A stretch of DNA of 64,000 bases from assembly GCA_028821775.1 (NCBI GenBank), contig JAPKFB010000019.1, positions 1 to 64,000 of the forward strand, written 5' to 3'. The first letter of the stretch is position 1; each line of letters opens with the position of its first letter. The translations under genes were made by a program, and so were the position numbers. Below are positions 1-10,479 of the stretch, piece by piece. This stretch comes from Roseibacillus sp. GTDB lineage: Bacteria > Verrucomicrobiota > Verrucomicrobiia > Verrucomicrobiales > Akkermansiaceae. The notes beneath the pieces were generated by a model, which was given only the letters and a program-made list of their open reading frames with translations, did not search any database and was not told the DNA's origin.

Positions 1-157
1 TCCTCGTCCTCGAGCTCGATCCGTAATCGAATCTTGTCTCCACCCAACCTTTTCAAGGGCCCCAGGGCGGCCTTTAGCATTTGCCTTCGTGACGAGTCCG
101 AGGGACTCTATCCACAACCTCCTGAATGGGAGGGGTTTCCCCCCTAACCCCCACAAC

Positions 158-3100
158 ATGATTTCCTTCAACCGTGAATTCACGGGGACGATTTTCTTTG
201 TCGTCGCCACCCTCTTCCTGGGATTCCCCCTCCGCGCTCCCGCACAGTCCCTCGTCATTTCCGAGTTCATGGCTTCCAACCAGGACACCCTGGATGACGA
301 AGACGGGGACAGCGAAGATTGGATCGAGATCTTCAACCAAAGCGGAGTGGCCGTGAATCTGGACGGCTGGTTCCTCACCGACAATGCTGCGGAGCTCACC
401 AAGTGGGCCTTTCCCAGTCTCGTCCTGAACCCCGGAGAACAGCTTCTGGTGTTTGCTTCCAACAAGGACCGGCGTGACCCCGCCGCACAACTCCACACCA
501 ATTTCAAGCTCACGAGCAGCGGCGAGTTTCTCGCCTTGCTACGGCCCAACGGCACCACGGTGGAACACTCCTATACGCCCGCCTTTCCGCTCCAGGTTCA
601 GGACGTATCGTTCGGACTCCAGCAGTCCACCACCTCCGCGACTCTCCTCGCCCCGGGAGCGGCGGTGAAATACAAGGTTCCCGCCAATGGAAACGACGAT
701 GTCGAGGAAGGTAACAATCCCAACTCCTGGATCGGGACGAACTTCCCCGATTCCTCGTGGGCCAACGGGACAACGGGAGTAGGCTACGCCACCGGGTCAC
801 CGGATGCATACGATGCCCTCATCAACACTGATGTGCAGAGCCTGATGTGGACCAGCAAGACCACGATCTACATCCGGATTCCCTTCAACGTTGCCGATCC
901 CTCCGCGATCTCCGGGCTCACTCTCAAGATGAAGTACGACGATGGATTCGTCGCCTATCTGAACGGCAATCCTCTTTCGATCGCCGAGGAGAACGCCCCC
1001 ACTCCGGATTCGCTCGACTACCTCGCTAATGCCACCGCCAATCACAGCGACTCTCAGTCCGTCAACTACCAGCTCTTTCCAGTCTCCTCGTCACTGTTGA
1101 ACGTGGGTGCCAACGTGCTCTGTATCCACGGACTCAACAGAGGCTCCTCCAGTTCGGACATTCTCTTCGTTCCGGAATTGGAGTCCACCTCCGTCACGGG
1201 CACAGGGACCCCTTCCTACTTCACGGGACCAACTCCGAACGCTCCCAACAGCGGTGGGGTCTCCACTCCCGGTCCCCTCATCCGTAGCGTGACCAAAGAC
1301 CTGCCTCCGATCCTCCTCAACGCCGTCTCCCCACCCGTGGTCGCGGACTCGGCGGCGGAATTCTCCGGCACCCAGGAACAGAACGGATGGGTTTACGGAT
1401 ATCACCAGGGCGGCGGAGTCTACAACCCGGACACCAGTTTCACGGCCTTCAAGGGTGGAACCGGCCAAGGGTCCTGGAACGGAACTTCTCAGCTCTGGAC
1501 CGGCTCACATTGGGATGTCCAAACGGCAAGCACGGCACCCTGGACCTCCATTGGCGCCACCAATGTCCACCCCAACGATTCCAATCCGGGCCCCGAGCAA
1601 GCGACCGTACGACGCTGGGTCAGTGATGTCTCCGGCCTGCATACCCTCACCGGCACCTTCCACAACCTCAACGCCTCGGGTGATGGAACCACTGGCCGGG
1701 TCTTCCACGAAGGAACTGAAATTTTCGCCCAAGTGACCGACGGCGGCCCCGTGGCCTTCAGCATTCCACGCTCCCTCAGCATCGGCGACCGCATCGATCT
1801 CATGGTCGATACCGGATCCTTCGATCAGGATGGCTCCGACGGGACCGACCAGACCGCGATCTTCTATCAAGGCTCCCTCTCCACCAATAGCCTCGTGATT
1901 GAGGCCGAGGTCGTTCCCACCATCAATCCCATCAACACCGTCACGCTGAGCTGGCGAGTGATGTACGAAACAAACCAGACCCTCACCATGGTCGATGACG
2001 GATCGGGTGACGATGCCACGGCTGGAGACGGAATTTATACCGCCACCATTTCCACGAGCACGCTCTCGGAAGGGGAAATGATTCGATGGAAGGTGACCGC
2101 CACGGACACCGGCGGCGGGACGTCGACCCAGCCCCAGTTTCCTGATCCCCTCGATTCGCCGGAGTACTTCGGAACGATTACAGACGACCCTTCGGTAGCA
2201 AGTTCATCCCTGACGATCTTTCACTGGTTCACCTCCAATCCCGGAGGCGCCAACACCACCAGCGGCTCCCGTGGCTCAGTCTACTACCTGGGGCAGTTCT
2301 ACGACAACATCCAGGCCGATCGGCATGGCCAGTCGACGGGAGGATTCCCGAAGAAGAGTTACGACTTCGACTTCAACAAGAGCGATCGATTCCGATACAA
2401 GGACGGCGAGACCCGGGTGAAGGACATCAACATGCTTACCAACTGGGCCGACAAGTCCAAGACCCGCAACACCCTCGGCTACGAGATCATCAGGAACACC
2501 GGTCACCCCGGACACTTCGCCTTTCCCGTGCGCATCCAACAGAACGCGGCCTTCTTCAACACTGCCGACCTGGTGGAAGACGGCGATGATCGCTACCTCG
2601 AGCGCGTTGGACTCGATGGTGAGGGGGCGCTCTACAAGATGTACAACAGGCTGGATTCCTCCAGCAGTGGAGTGAACAAGAAGACACGCAAGAACGAGAA
2701 CAACAGCGACCTGTCGGCCCTCGTCAGCGGCCTTGGACAGTCAGGCGAGGCGAAATTGCGCTACGGATACGACAACGTGAACATTCCGGGGACGATCAAC
2801 TACCTCGCGGCCCTGGACATGACCAACAACCGGGACCACGGCCACAAGAACTACTACGTCTACCGCGATACGAACGGAACGCGCGAGTGGCGCCCGCTGG
2901 TGTGGGACATCGACCTCTGCCTCGGGCGCAATTGGCGCAGCGGCCCCTCCTATTTCGACGACGTGTTTAGAAACAACCCTCTCAGAGACGGCCCTTCGAA
3001 CCGGCTGAAGACGCTCATCTTCGACGACGCGACCCTGAACCAGATGTACCTGCGGCGGATGCGGTCCATCATCGACGAGCAAATCGGCTCACCCGCCTCC

Positions 3101-4639
3101 CCGGTCAATTATCTGGCTACCCGCGTGAACGAGCTGGTGGCCCTGATCGATCCCGCCAACGACAATCCCAACAGCGGGAGCGACGATGCGGATCTCGACT
3201 GGCAGAAGTGGGGCTCGTGGGGAAACGACAACGCCATGCGTCCGGCCGCGGATCGAATTGTGTTCGAGCACCTCCCATCCCGCCGCCGCCAGCTCGCCGG
3301 GATCGGGGAGCTGCCCTCCTCCCAGCCGGTTGCGCCCACCATCAACATCGGGACCATCGATTACAATCCGTCTACGAGCGGCGCTTCGGCCGACCAGAGC
3401 GGAGAATACTTTACCCTCACGAATCCCAATGGCTTCGCAGTCGACCTCTCGGACTGGGTGATCTCGGGCAGTATTTCGATGACCCTTCCTCCGGGCGCGG
3501 TCATCCCTGCCGGCGGGACTCTCTACGTGGCGCGCGAGGCGGTTGGCTTCCGCGCCCGCAATGTGAGCCCCAAAGCCAATGAAAAACGCTACCTGATCAG
3601 TGGCTACGGCGGTCAACTCTCTGCCCGCGGCGAGACCATCACCCTCACCGATGATGCCGCCAACCTCATCGCGAGCGTCACCTATGGTGGAGCCGCGACC
3701 CGCGCGCAAAACTACCTGCGCATCACGGAGATCCTCTACGCTCCCACCGCCCCCACCGCCGGAGAACTGGCAAGCATCTCGACCTTGAGCGGGTCCGATT
3801 TCGAGTTCGTCGAACTCACCAACACCGGTCCATCCCCGCTCGTGATCAGCGGAGCGCAGTTCGTCGCCGGGATCACCTTCACCTTTCCCACCCCCACCAC
3901 TCTGAATCCGGGCGCGCACATCCTGGTGGTCGCCAATGAAGCGGCCTTTGCCTTGCGCAACGGACCTGGCCTCAACATCGCGGGCGAGTACGTCGGGAAA
4001 CTGAGCAACGACGGCGAGCAACTGCAGATCCTCGATGCGGTGGGCGAGAACATTCTCGAGTTCAGCTACAACGATGTCTGGTACGATCCCACCGCCGACA
4101 AGGGCTACTCGCTGGTGATGCTCGATCCCACCAACACCCCGGTGCCCGATTTTGATCGTCCGGAGAACTGGGGCATCAGTATCGCGGTTGGCGGGGATCC
4201 CGGCACCGCTTCCTCTGCAACGTCCATGACCTTCGTCTCCTGGAAGTATCAGGAGTTCACCCCAGCAGAATTCGAGGACCCTCTGGTCACGGGTCCGAAC
4301 CTGGATCTCGATGGCGATGATCTCAACCTCGTTCTGGAATTCGGGTTTGGTCGAGACCCCCAAGTTGCCGAGACCATGAAGAACTACACGACCTCGATCG
4401 TCAACGACGGCGGCACGGACTACTTCGCGTTCACCTTCCGCAGACAGAAGAACGCCCTCGACGTGACTTACGTGGTTGAGATGTCGAACGACCTCGTCGC
4501 TTGGACCACGGTCACCACGATGGTGGGCCCACCGACCGACAACGGCGACAGCACGGAAAGCATCACCGTTCGTGACTCTGCCCCTACCAACGTGCAATCG
4601 CGGCGCTTCGCGCGCTTGTCGGTTGTGATCGGCCCTTGA
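158..4639 (+). CDS. Secreted lamin-tail / CotH-family giant protein
   Basis: Exported protein of about 1,493 residues. A frame extends upstream to 89, but the ATG at 158 is preferred because it gives a normal signal peptide (hydrophobic TIFFVVATLFLGF, then APAQS). A lamin-tail domain follows at about residues 32-130 (LVISEFMASN). A beta-rich domain with GDGIYTATIS lies near 610. A CotH-like region spans about 705-1045, with YDFDFN and WDIDLCLGRNW. Two more lamin-tail domains lie near 1061-1150 and 1187-1290 (LRITEILYAP). The C-terminus has the TYVVEMSNDLVAW type of module common in secreted verrucomicrobial proteins. Known CotH proteins include atypical protein kinases; whether this one phosphorylates anything is unknown. 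No sortase, PEP-CTERM or type IX tail is seen. The stop overlaps the TTG start of the next frame. Confidence 0.9.
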   Translation: MISFNREFTGTIFFVVATLFLGFPLRAPAQSLVISEFMASNQDTLDDEDGDSEDWIEIFNQSGVAVNLDGWFLTDNAAELTKWAFPSLVLNPGEQLLVFASNKDRRDPAAQLHTNFKLTSSGEFLALLRPNGTTVEHSYTPAFPLQVQDVSFGLQQSTTSATLLAPGAAVKYKVPANGNDDVEEGNNPNSWIGTNFPDSSWANGTTGVGYATGSPDAYDALINTDVQSLMWTSKTTIYIRIPFNVADPSAISGLTLKMKYDDGFVAYLNGNPLSIAEENAPTPDSLDYLANATANHSDSQSVNYQLFPVSSSLLNVGANVLCIHGLNRGSSSSDILFVPELESTSVTGTGTPSYFTGPTPNAPNSGGVSTPGPLIRSVTKDLPPILLNAVSPPVVADSAAEFSGTQEQNGWVYGYHQGGGVYNPDTSFTAFKGGTGQGSWNGTSQLWTGSHWDVQTASTAPWTSIGATNVHPNDSNPGPEQATVRRWVSDVSGLHTLTGTFHNLNASGDGTTGRVFHEGTEIFAQVTDGGPVAFSIPRSLSIGDRIDLMVDTGSFDQDGSDGTDQTAIFYQGSLSTNSLVIEAEVVPTINPINTVTLSWRVMYETNQTLTMVDDGSGDDATAGDGIYTATISTSTLSEGEMIRWKVTATDTGGGTSTQPQFPDPLDSPEYFGTITDDPSVASSSLTIFHWFTSNPGGANTTSGSRGSVYYLGQFYDNIQADRHGQSTGGFPKKSYDFDFNKSDRFRYKDGETRVKDINMLTNWADKSKTRNTLGYEIIRNTGHPGHFAFPVRIQQNAAFFNTADLVEDGDDRYLERVGLDGEGALYKMYNRLDSSSSGVNKKTRKNENNSDLSALVSGLGQSGEAKLRYGYDNVNIPGTINYLAALDMTNNRDHGHKNYYVYRDTNGTREWRPLVWDIDLCLGRNWRSGPSYFDDVFRNNPLRDGPSNRLKTLIFDDATLNQMYLRRMRSIIDEQIGSPASPVNYLATRVNELVALIDPANDNPNSGSDDADLDWQKWGSWGNDNAMRPAADRIVFEHLPSRRRQLAGIGELPSSQPVAPTINIGTIDYNPSTSGASADQSGEYFTLTNPNGFAVDLSDWVISGSISMTLPPGAVIPAGGTLYVAREAVGFRARNVSPKANEKRYLISGYGGQLSARGETITLTDDAANLIASVTYGGAATRAQNYLRITEILYAPTAPTAGELASISTLSGSDFEFVELTNTGPSPLVISGAQFVAGITFTFPTPTTLNPGAHILVVANEAAFALRNGPGLNIAGEYVGKLSNDGEQLQILDAVGENILEFSYNDVWYDPTADKGYSLVMLDPTNTPVPDFDRPENWGISIAVGGDPGTASSATSMTFVSWKYQEFTPAEFEDPLVTGPNLDLDGDDLNLVLEFGFGRDPQVAETMKNYTTSIVNDGGTDYFAFTFRRQKNALDVTYVVEMSNDLVAWTTVTTMVGPPTDNGDSTESITVRDSAPTNVQSRRFARLSVVIGP

Positions 4640-4962
4640 ACAAACTGCCGGAGTTGACGCGGGAGGGTGCTTCAAGGAAGCTTGCCTGGCTCCTTGCGAC
4701 CTCCGCGGATGAAAAGGTCCGTGACGGCGCCGAAGCTCTGAAACACGCCTCGTTCATGATGCAGGCGCCGGGCGTGTCCGAGAATCCCAGCCTCCTTGGC
4801 ACCCTCGCAGCAACCCAGGCAGCCGCCGGCAACTTTCAGGATGCGACCAGGACAACCGACCGCCTGATCTCCATCCTCGATGGGAACGGAATGACCGAGC
4901 AGGCCAAAACGCATCGCCTGCGCCGGAAGCGCTTTCAAGCAGGGGAAACACTCTCACAGTAG
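4636..4962 (+). CDS. Stand-alone TPR fragment protein
   Basis: Short frame of 108 residues starting with TTG inside the stop of the upstream gene (TTGA overlap), which suggests translational coupling. The segment from about residue 15 to the end (LAWLLATSADEKVRDGAEAL, then GTLAATQAAAGNFQDA, then RRKRFQAGETLSQ) matches the terminal repeat typical of long bacterial TPR proteins. Those usually carry many more repeats and an N-terminal enzymatic or membrane domain, and none of that is present. It is either a micro-protein made from one TPR unit or the surviving tail of a deleted gene. No signal peptide is visible, so its partner would have to be cytoplasmic unless it is a relic. Confidence 0.5.
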   Translation: MNKLPELTREGASRKLAWLLATSADEKVRDGAEALKHASFMMQAPGVSENPSLLGTLAATQAAAGNFQDATRTTDRLISILDGNGMTEQAKTHRLRRKRFQAGETLSQ

Positions 4963-5042
4963 CTCCAGGAGCGCGCGTTCGCAGGAGCGGCAGGGCACTT
5001 TTCTCCTTTGACCGAAAGTTACGAGCAGTCAACTATCGTAGC

Positions 5043-6317
5043 ATGCGCATGCGAGACCAACTTTTCACCCTCTCTCTCTCCCTGCTGACCGCGACGAGCG
5101 CCTCTGGCGGCGAGAATTGGACCCAGTTTCGCGGCGCGGGCGAGCAAGGACATTCCGAGGCCAAGGACCTTCCGACCGAGTGGGGTGAAGACAGGAATAT
5201 CGCCTGGAAGACGCCCATCGAGGGCAAGGCGTGGTCCTCACCAGTGGGGTGGGGTGATCGCATCTGGGTCACCAATGCGAACCCGGAAGGCACCCGTCTC
5301 TCAGTCCTCTGCCTGAACAAGAAGACCGGCAAAAAAATCTACGATCAGGAATTGTGCACCGTGAAGGATCCGCAATTCTGCCACGCCTTTAATTCCTACG
5401 CCTCACCCACGCCCATCCTGGAAGAGGGCCTGGTTTATCTTACCTTTGGCGCGCCCTACACCGCCTGTCTCAAAGCGGAGAGCGGCGAGGTGGTCTGGGA
5501 ACGCAAGGATTTCGTTTGCGATCACTTCCGGGGCTCCGGTTCTTCACCGGTCATTTATAAGAATCTTCTGATCCTCCACTTCGACGGAGCAGACCATCAG
5601 TTCGTGGTCGCGATGGACAAGAAAACCGGCGACACCGTTTGGAAGACCACCCGGAGTGTGGATTACAAGGACCTCGATGCAGCTGGGAAGCCCAAGCGCA
5701 ACGGAGACATGCGCAAAGCCTACGGCACCCCCCTCATTGTGAAGTCTGAGGGAAAGGACGTCCTGGTCGGAGCCGGAGCGATGGCTCTCTATGGCTACGA
5801 CCCGATGTCAGGCAAGGAACTCTGGCGCGTCGACACCATCGGAACTCATTCCACGGCCTGCCGCCCGGTCGCAGGGCACGGCTTGGTCTTTGCCACGATG
5901 GGATTCAGCAGGGGACTTCTCATCGCGGTCCGTCCCGATGGAAAGGGCGAAGTGACCAAGAGTCACGTGGCTTGGAAGTACAGCAAGGCGGCCCCCAAGA
6001 AACCCTCCCTCCTTCTCGATGGCGACCTCGTCTTTATGATCGACGACGCGGGCATCGCGGCGTGTATCGAGGCCAAAACGGGAAAAGAAATATGGAAAGA
6101 GCGGATCGGGGGCAACTTTTCCGCATCGCCCATTTTGGCCGATGGAAAAATCTATCTCTTCGACGAAGACGGGCAGGGAACGGTCATCGATGCTGCTCGG
6201 AAATTTAAGATCGTCGCGCGGAATGAACTCGACGCCGGTTGCATGGGATCTCCCGCGGTGTCTGGCGATCTGCTGATCGTGCGGACCAAGAAAGCACTCT
6301 ACGGGATTAAGAAGTAG
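5043..6317 (+). CDS. Exported PQQ-like beta-propeller protein (424 aa)
   Basis: Begins with a signal peptide (LFTLSLSLLTATSASGG) followed directly by NWTQFRGAGEQGHS, the opening seen in exported PQQ-like quinoprotein propellers of the Planctomycetota/Verrucomicrobiota. Repeats of the type GDRIWVTNAN, TGKKIYDQEL, SGEVVWERKD and TGKEIWKERIGG run through the protein, giving about seven or eight blades. Family members are often annotated PQQ-binding or outer-membrane assembly-like, but cofactor binding is unproven and most are of unknown function. ATG at 5043 is used; an ATG two codons later is equally possible. It faces the leftward propeller gene at 6373 and is the first of three such propellers within 7 kb. 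Confidence 0.88.
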   Translation: MRMRDQLFTLSLSLLTATSASGGENWTQFRGAGEQGHSEAKDLPTEWGEDRNIAWKTPIEGKAWSSPVGWGDRIWVTNANPEGTRLSVLCLNKKTGKKIYDQELCTVKDPQFCHAFNSYASPTPILEEGLVYLTFGAPYTACLKAESGEVVWERKDFVCDHFRGSGSSPVIYKNLLILHFDGADHQFVVAMDKKTGDTVWKTTRSVDYKDLDAAGKPKRNGDMRKAYGTPLIVKSEGKDVLVGAGAMALYGYDPMSGKELWRVDTIGTHSTACRPVAGHGLVFATMGFSRGLLIAVRPDGKGEVTKSHVAWKYSKAAPKKPSLLLDGDLVFMIDDAGIAACIEAKTGKEIWKERIGGNFSASPILADGKIYLFDEDGQGTVIDAARKFKIVARNELDAGCMGSPAVSGDLLIVRTKKALYGIKK

Positions 6318-6372
6318 GGGTTGCCCGCCCCGACGCCAGCACGTTCGCTACAATCCTCTCGGAGGTCTTCCG

Positions 6373-7893
6373 CTACTTTGCGAAGGCGTACAAGTGAGTC
6401 TGGGTCTGAACATAGAGCGTTCCGTTGGCAGCCACAGGGCTCGAGTAGATGGGCCCGATGAACTGCGCAGTGGCGAGCTCCCTGAGCTCCTTGCCCTCCT
6501 TCAGGATGATCAGTTCGCCGTCCTCCGTTCCGATGTAGATCCTGCCATCAGCGACGAGCGTCGATCCCCAGATACGACTGAGGGTGTCGTGAACCCAGTT
6601 CTGCTTGCCCGTCCTGGCATCGACGCAGTGCACGCGCCCCGAAAAGTCGCTGATATAAACCACGCCCTCCCTCACCGAGGGAGTGGAGAGTGAGCGGCTG
6701 ATCTTCTGATAGGTCCAGTCGGCCTTTCCAGTCTTGGCATCGACACAACTCAGCATGCCAACACCATCTCCGTTCTCGGGATCCTGCCCGATCGTGACGT
6801 AAACCTTGCCGTCCGCGAACACGGGCGTGCCCACAATTTCACTAGGACCCTTATACGAAGGATAGTCGCGAGGCTCTCCCTTGTCATTGGTCCGGTAGTC
6901 CTTGGCATTGGCATCGCAGCGCCAGAGTTCCTTGAGGACGAGCTCTCCGCCGGCCGTCTCTTCGGCCTTCAGATCAAAGGCGTAGAGGAAGCCATCACCT
7001 CCACCAAAAAATACCGCCGGCTTGCCATCGATCATTCCAACGCAGGGCGAGGACCAGTTGCAATGAAGGGTCCGCTTGCCGATCCCGGCCTGCTCCTGGC
7101 CCAAGAGCTTGCCCGTCTTGGCATCGAGTGAAATCAGGCAGGGCGACTTCGGAGCAGGAGTGTGTTCGTGCGCGTCGTCCACCCCATTCGAGGTCGTTGC
7201 GAATATCCTTCCCTGCACCAAGGTGACCGAGCTGCTGGTGATATTATGGGGCACCACGCCAAGTGATTTTGGCATGTCGTAGGTCCACAGAATATCGGCG
7301 TCGGTGGGACCCAGTTTGACCGGCTTCTTGTCGGCTCCGGTCATGTAGCTCCCCTCCTCGGCGAATCCATCGTTCCCATCTGCGAGCCCCTTGAGATCGA
7401 GACAGGTCACTTCGCCTCGATTGGTCAGCACGTATCCTCGGTCGCCATCGATCAGGGTTGAGGAACAAATCCCAAGGTACTCCCAATCGACTTCATCGCC
7501 GCCCGACAGCTTGGGCACAGTCAATTGCCAAAGAAACTTTCCGCCCTTTGCCGAAAACGCCATCACCACCCCGCGATCTCCCTCGATCGCAGGGTTGCGC
7601 GGATTCTCGTTGTTGGTTCCCACCAGGACCAGGCCGTTCGCGATGGTGGGTGATCCATAGGCTTCCGATCCGAGGGTGACCACCCACTTGCAATTTTTGG
7701 CCGTTGAGAGATCGATCTCCTTCTCGTTGTCTTCCGCTTCTTCCCCTCCCGAAATCTCCAGGGGCAGTCCCTTCTCTCCCGAGATCATGTTTTTGCTCGG
7801 TCCCCCACCCCATTCGGCCCACGACCCGCCGGGCATCAGGGGAGAAGTCAGTAAGATGGCGGCAAGAAATCCTGAACGGGTGATCGTTTTCAT
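6373..7893 (-). CDS. Exported PQQ-like beta-propeller protein (506 aa)
   Basis: The frame opens with GTG at 7917, but the ATG at 7893 (residue 9 of that frame) gives a clean signal peptide, [19 protein letters not shown], and is chosen. The mature protein starts [11 protein letters not shown], then an acidic linker ([15 protein letters not shown]). Propeller blades are marked by [66 protein letters not shown] and [18 protein letters not shown]. The function within the PQQ-like group is unknown. It is convergent with the propeller at 5043, leaving about 55 bases between the stops, and lies downstream of a decayed radical SAM gene in the same orientation. Confidence 0.88.
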   Translation of the reverse strand: MKTITRSGFLAAILLTSPLMPGGSWAEWGGGPSKNMISGEKGLPLEISGGEEAEDNEKEIDLSTAKNCKWVVTLGSEAYGSPTIANGLVLVGTNNENPRNPAIEGDRGVVMAFSAKGGKFLWQLTVPKLSGGDEVDWEYLGICSSTLIDGDRGYVLTNRGEVTCLDLKGLADGNDGFAEEGSYMTGADKKPVKLGPTDADILWTYDMPKSLGVVPHNITSSSVTLVQGRIFATTSNGVDDAHEHTPAPKSPCLISLDAKTGKLLGQEQAGIGKRTLHCNWSSPCVGMIDGKPAVFFGGGDGFLYAFDLKAEETAGGELVLKELWRCDANAKDYRTNDKGEPRDYPSYKGPSEIVGTPVFADGKVYVTIGQDPENGDGVGMLSCVDAKTGKADWTYQKISRSLSTPSVREGVVYISDFSGRVHCVDARTGKQNWVHDTLSRIWGSTLVADGRIYIGTEDGELIILKEGKELRELATAQFIGPIYSSPVAANGTLYVQTQTHLYAFAK

Positions 7894-8121
7894 CAAGAGG
7901 GGAAAGGGTGCAGGCACAAGGACTACCTCCTTGCGTGCGCAATTCTTTGCTCAATTCCGCTTCCGGCGACCAGTGGAAAGCTCCGATTTTTCCTGCAGGC
8001 ACCCGCAACCCAAGTGTGGGAGAGCCCTTCGAGACCCTCGTAGGCGAGAAGGCCCGCTGACATGAAGTCTGCGGGGCTCTGCTCGATATCGATTTTTTGA
8101 TCCCTTCCGGGCCTCGCGACC

Positions 8122-8640
8122 TTAAAAAAGATGGGGCTTGGGAGCTCGCCGCGCTCTCTTTCCCCGTTCACTGGAATTTGGGGCGCCCAGAATGAGATCC
8201 GCGGTGTTGAGACGGACCTCCGTGCTGAGACTCCCGCGCCCTGAAGAAAACGCGGGCTGAAACGAAACGCCGCGACAGTGCTCGAACTGAAGGCCCCAGG
8301 TTATGGTCTCCCAGAGGTGCGGAAGATTCTGCGCGGTCACGGTCATGGCGAGAGTGACCGGCAGGCCAATCTCGCCACAGCGCTCCATCGCCCTCTGCTT
8401 GAGGGGGCGCAGATCCGCGGCCCGCAACTCGCGCTGCCCCGCCTCCTGCGGTCCGTCGTATTGCAGGTAGAGTTGCAGGAGTCCACGATCTCGATGAGAG
8501 CGAGGCAGGTGGAGAGCGTTTCCACCGTCCTCTCTTTGGCATAGGCGTTGCGGCCCAAAGTCCCGGTGGCTCCCCCCGGCTCTGCCGCACAGGCACAACC
8601 TCCACCCCGCGCTCCGCGAAATCAGTACGAATTGACAACC
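8122..8640 (-). pseudogene. Decayed radical SAM protein gene
   Basis: No intact frame covers this stretch, but two reading frames carry pieces of one radical SAM protein. The N-terminal piece (about 8343-8558) reads ERTVETLSTCLALIEIVDSC followed by NSTCNT, the region before and at the CxxxCxxC iron-sulfur motif, with the last cysteine lost. The C-terminal piece (about 8122-8400) is in another frame and reads RCGEIGLPVTLAMTVTAQNL, then HCRGVSFQPAF, as in the barrel of radical SAM enzymes. Much of the barrel between the two pieces appears deleted. The bases between 7894 and 8121 show no gene. The assignment rests on motif recognition only. Confidence 0.55.
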
Positions 8641-8648
8641 GGCCTTTC

Positions 8649-10364
8649 CTACCGGGCGGCGTCCTTCACGTAGCCGACCCAGCCAATCATCATTTCCTCC
8701 CAAGTCTGATCCCCCCAGCGAACGGTCTTGCTGGGATCCGGATTGGCAGGATTGTCCTTCGAATTGTCAAAGTGAGCCACGCAGTCGATGCGCGTCCCGC
8801 GCGGCACTTTGAGCGGCTTGGCAAAGCGATAGGTATTCTGCCAATTGAAGTCGTACCCGGGCACCGAAAGCAGGGTTTCCTCGCGCCCGTCGGGAAAGGT
8901 CGCCCGGTAGAGGAAGTCCTTTCCGCGCAAGTGCATGTGGGGCATGAGGGTGAGCAGCCTCACATCCTCGCGGAAGGTGTAGCTCGCCTTTACTTCGTGG
9001 TCGGAGTCGCCCGCAGGAATCTTGAGTTGCGTGTTCATGACCCCGGTTGAGCGGGCGATCCCCTTCGGAGGCATGGGACCCTTGTAAAAGATGAGGCCCA
9101 CTTCGGAGCGATCCGTTTCCTCTTTTCCCGTCGGCGTGTAATGCATCTGGAATCGCAAATGGGCACCCTTGGGAATCTTTCTAGCCACTCCGGGAGGAAG
9201 GATGAGCGGAGGATCACCTGGAGCCATGCCGCAGACCCCAAAGTTACGACCACTCTCGCGACGACCTTTGCTCGGATCATATCCAGAGACGATGATGTGG
9301 TGAACGACCGCGCGATTCCCCGGACGGGCCTCCGCGGCCTGGATCCAGACGTCTTCTTTGAAATTCGTGGGCATCGTGAAGTAGAGGTAGGGAACGACCC
9401 CGTCCTTTTTCACCGTAACCTCCTTGGGCAGCCTGAAGATCACGTCCGGTTTCCCAATCACCCAACCCTCTTCGTACTCCGGAGTGGGCGGCAGATCACG
9501 GGCCTCGCCTTCGGGAGCGCCCGCCTTAATCCAGGCCATGAGGGTATCGATTTCCTCCTGTGGCATGCGGCGGTTGTTCGACCAGTGACCGAAACGCGGA
9601 TCGGCGTGCCAGGGTGGCATGCGACGTTCGTTCACCACTTCCGTGATCATATCGATGCGCTTCTTCACATCCTTGTAACTCAACAATGAAAACGGTCCCA
9701 CCATCCCGGGGCGATGACACTCATGGCAACGTTTCTGGATGATGCGGGAGACTTCCTTGCAGTAGGTCACCTTGGGCGCGGCGATTTCCGAATGCTGACG
9801 CGTGATGAGACAACCGGCGGGCGTGGTCTCTTTCATGGAGACTTCTTTCCCTGCCAGAAGCTCGTCGAGTGCTTTCTGCAAATCGCGGCGCCGCGGTTCT
9901 TCCCGCTTGTAGGTATAGCCAAAGCGATCATCGACCCGACCGTGATAGCGAACGCTGCGTTTTTCATCGAGAAGGAAGACTTCGGCCGTGCGGGTGGCTC
10001 CAAGCTGGTCCGCAACCTTGGCATCCACGTCCTGGAGCACCGGGAAGGGCACGCTGTAGTCCACCATGTGCTTGGCGATGGTCTCGCGGGACACCTCGGC
10101 GTTGGAATTGATCCCGATGATCTGGAGCTTCTCATCGTAGGCCTTGCCCAAGCGTTCAAGCTCACCGAGGTAGAGGTTGGCAAGAGGGCAGTCCGTGCCC
10201 ATGAAGAAGAGAACGATGGCTCTTGGCTCCTTGTAGTCGGAGAGCACCACCTGATGGCCGCTCGCATCCGGCAAGCTGAATTCGCACTCAACACTGCGGG
10301 CAAAGATGCCCGCCAGGGAGGACGCCAGAAGGAGCCCCCCAAACAAGATCGGTTTGTGAATCAT
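8649..10364 (-). CDS. Redoxin - cytochrome c - copper monooxygenase-like fusion
   Basis: Exported protein of about 571 residues. The frame extends further upstream, but ATG at 10364 gives a signal peptide (MIHKPILFGGLLLASSLAGI). Domains in order: a thioredoxin-like redoxin at about 30-165 (FFMGTDCPLANLYLGEL), with a single cysteine at the active-site position rather than CxxC; a cytochrome-like segment near 200-290 with RCHECHRPGMVGPF, so CHECH supplies a CxxCH haem site; and a C-terminal domain like the copper type II ascorbate-dependent monooxygenases, with histidine motifs VVHHIIVSGYD and LMPHMHLRGKD. Such fusions occur in Planctomycetota and Verrucomicrobiota with unknown substrates. It is divergent from the EF-hand propeller at 10480 with a 115-base shared upstream region. 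The single redoxin cysteine may limit it to a one-Cys mechanism. Confidence 0.87.
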   Translation of the reverse strand: MIHKPILFGGLLLASSLAGIFARSVECEFSLPDASGHQVVLSDYKEPRAIVLFFMGTDCPLANLYLGELERLGKAYDEKLQIIGINSNAEVSRETIAKHMVDYSVPFPVLQDVDAKVADQLGATRTAEVFLLDEKRSVRYHGRVDDRFGYTYKREEPRRRDLQKALDELLAGKEVSMKETTPAGCLITRQHSEIAAPKVTYCKEVSRIIQKRCHECHRPGMVGPFSLLSYKDVKKRIDMITEVVNERRMPPWHADPRFGHWSNNRRMPQEEIDTLMAWIKAGAPEGEARDLPPTPEYEEGWVIGKPDVIFRLPKEVTVKKDGVVPYLYFTMPTNFKEDVWIQAAEARPGNRAVVHHIIVSGYDPSKGRRESGRNFGVCGMAPGDPPLILPPGVARKIPKGAHLRFQMHYTPTGKEETDRSEVGLIFYKGPMPPKGIARSTGVMNTQLKIPAGDSDHEVKASYTFREDVRLLTLMPHMHLRGKDFLYRATFPDGREETLLSVPGYDFNWQNTYRFAKPLKVPRGTRIDCVAHFDNSKDNPANPDPSKTVRWGDQTWEEMMIGWVGYVKDAAR

Positions 10365-10479
10365 GCGATGGAAAAATTCGCGAACCCTGAAGTTCTGAGT
10401 TCTCATGCGCCGCCAGCCAAGGATTTCCGCGCAAAAACTGCTTGGATCGGCCATCTCGCTGGCAGATATCTCGCAGCGC

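Noticed and set aside
3089-4675. A 528-codon leftward open frame opposite the CotH gene
   Set aside because: It is the antisense of a high-GC3 coding frame. The translation is Arg/Gly/Val-rich with no domain, while the sense frame has lamin-tail motifs.
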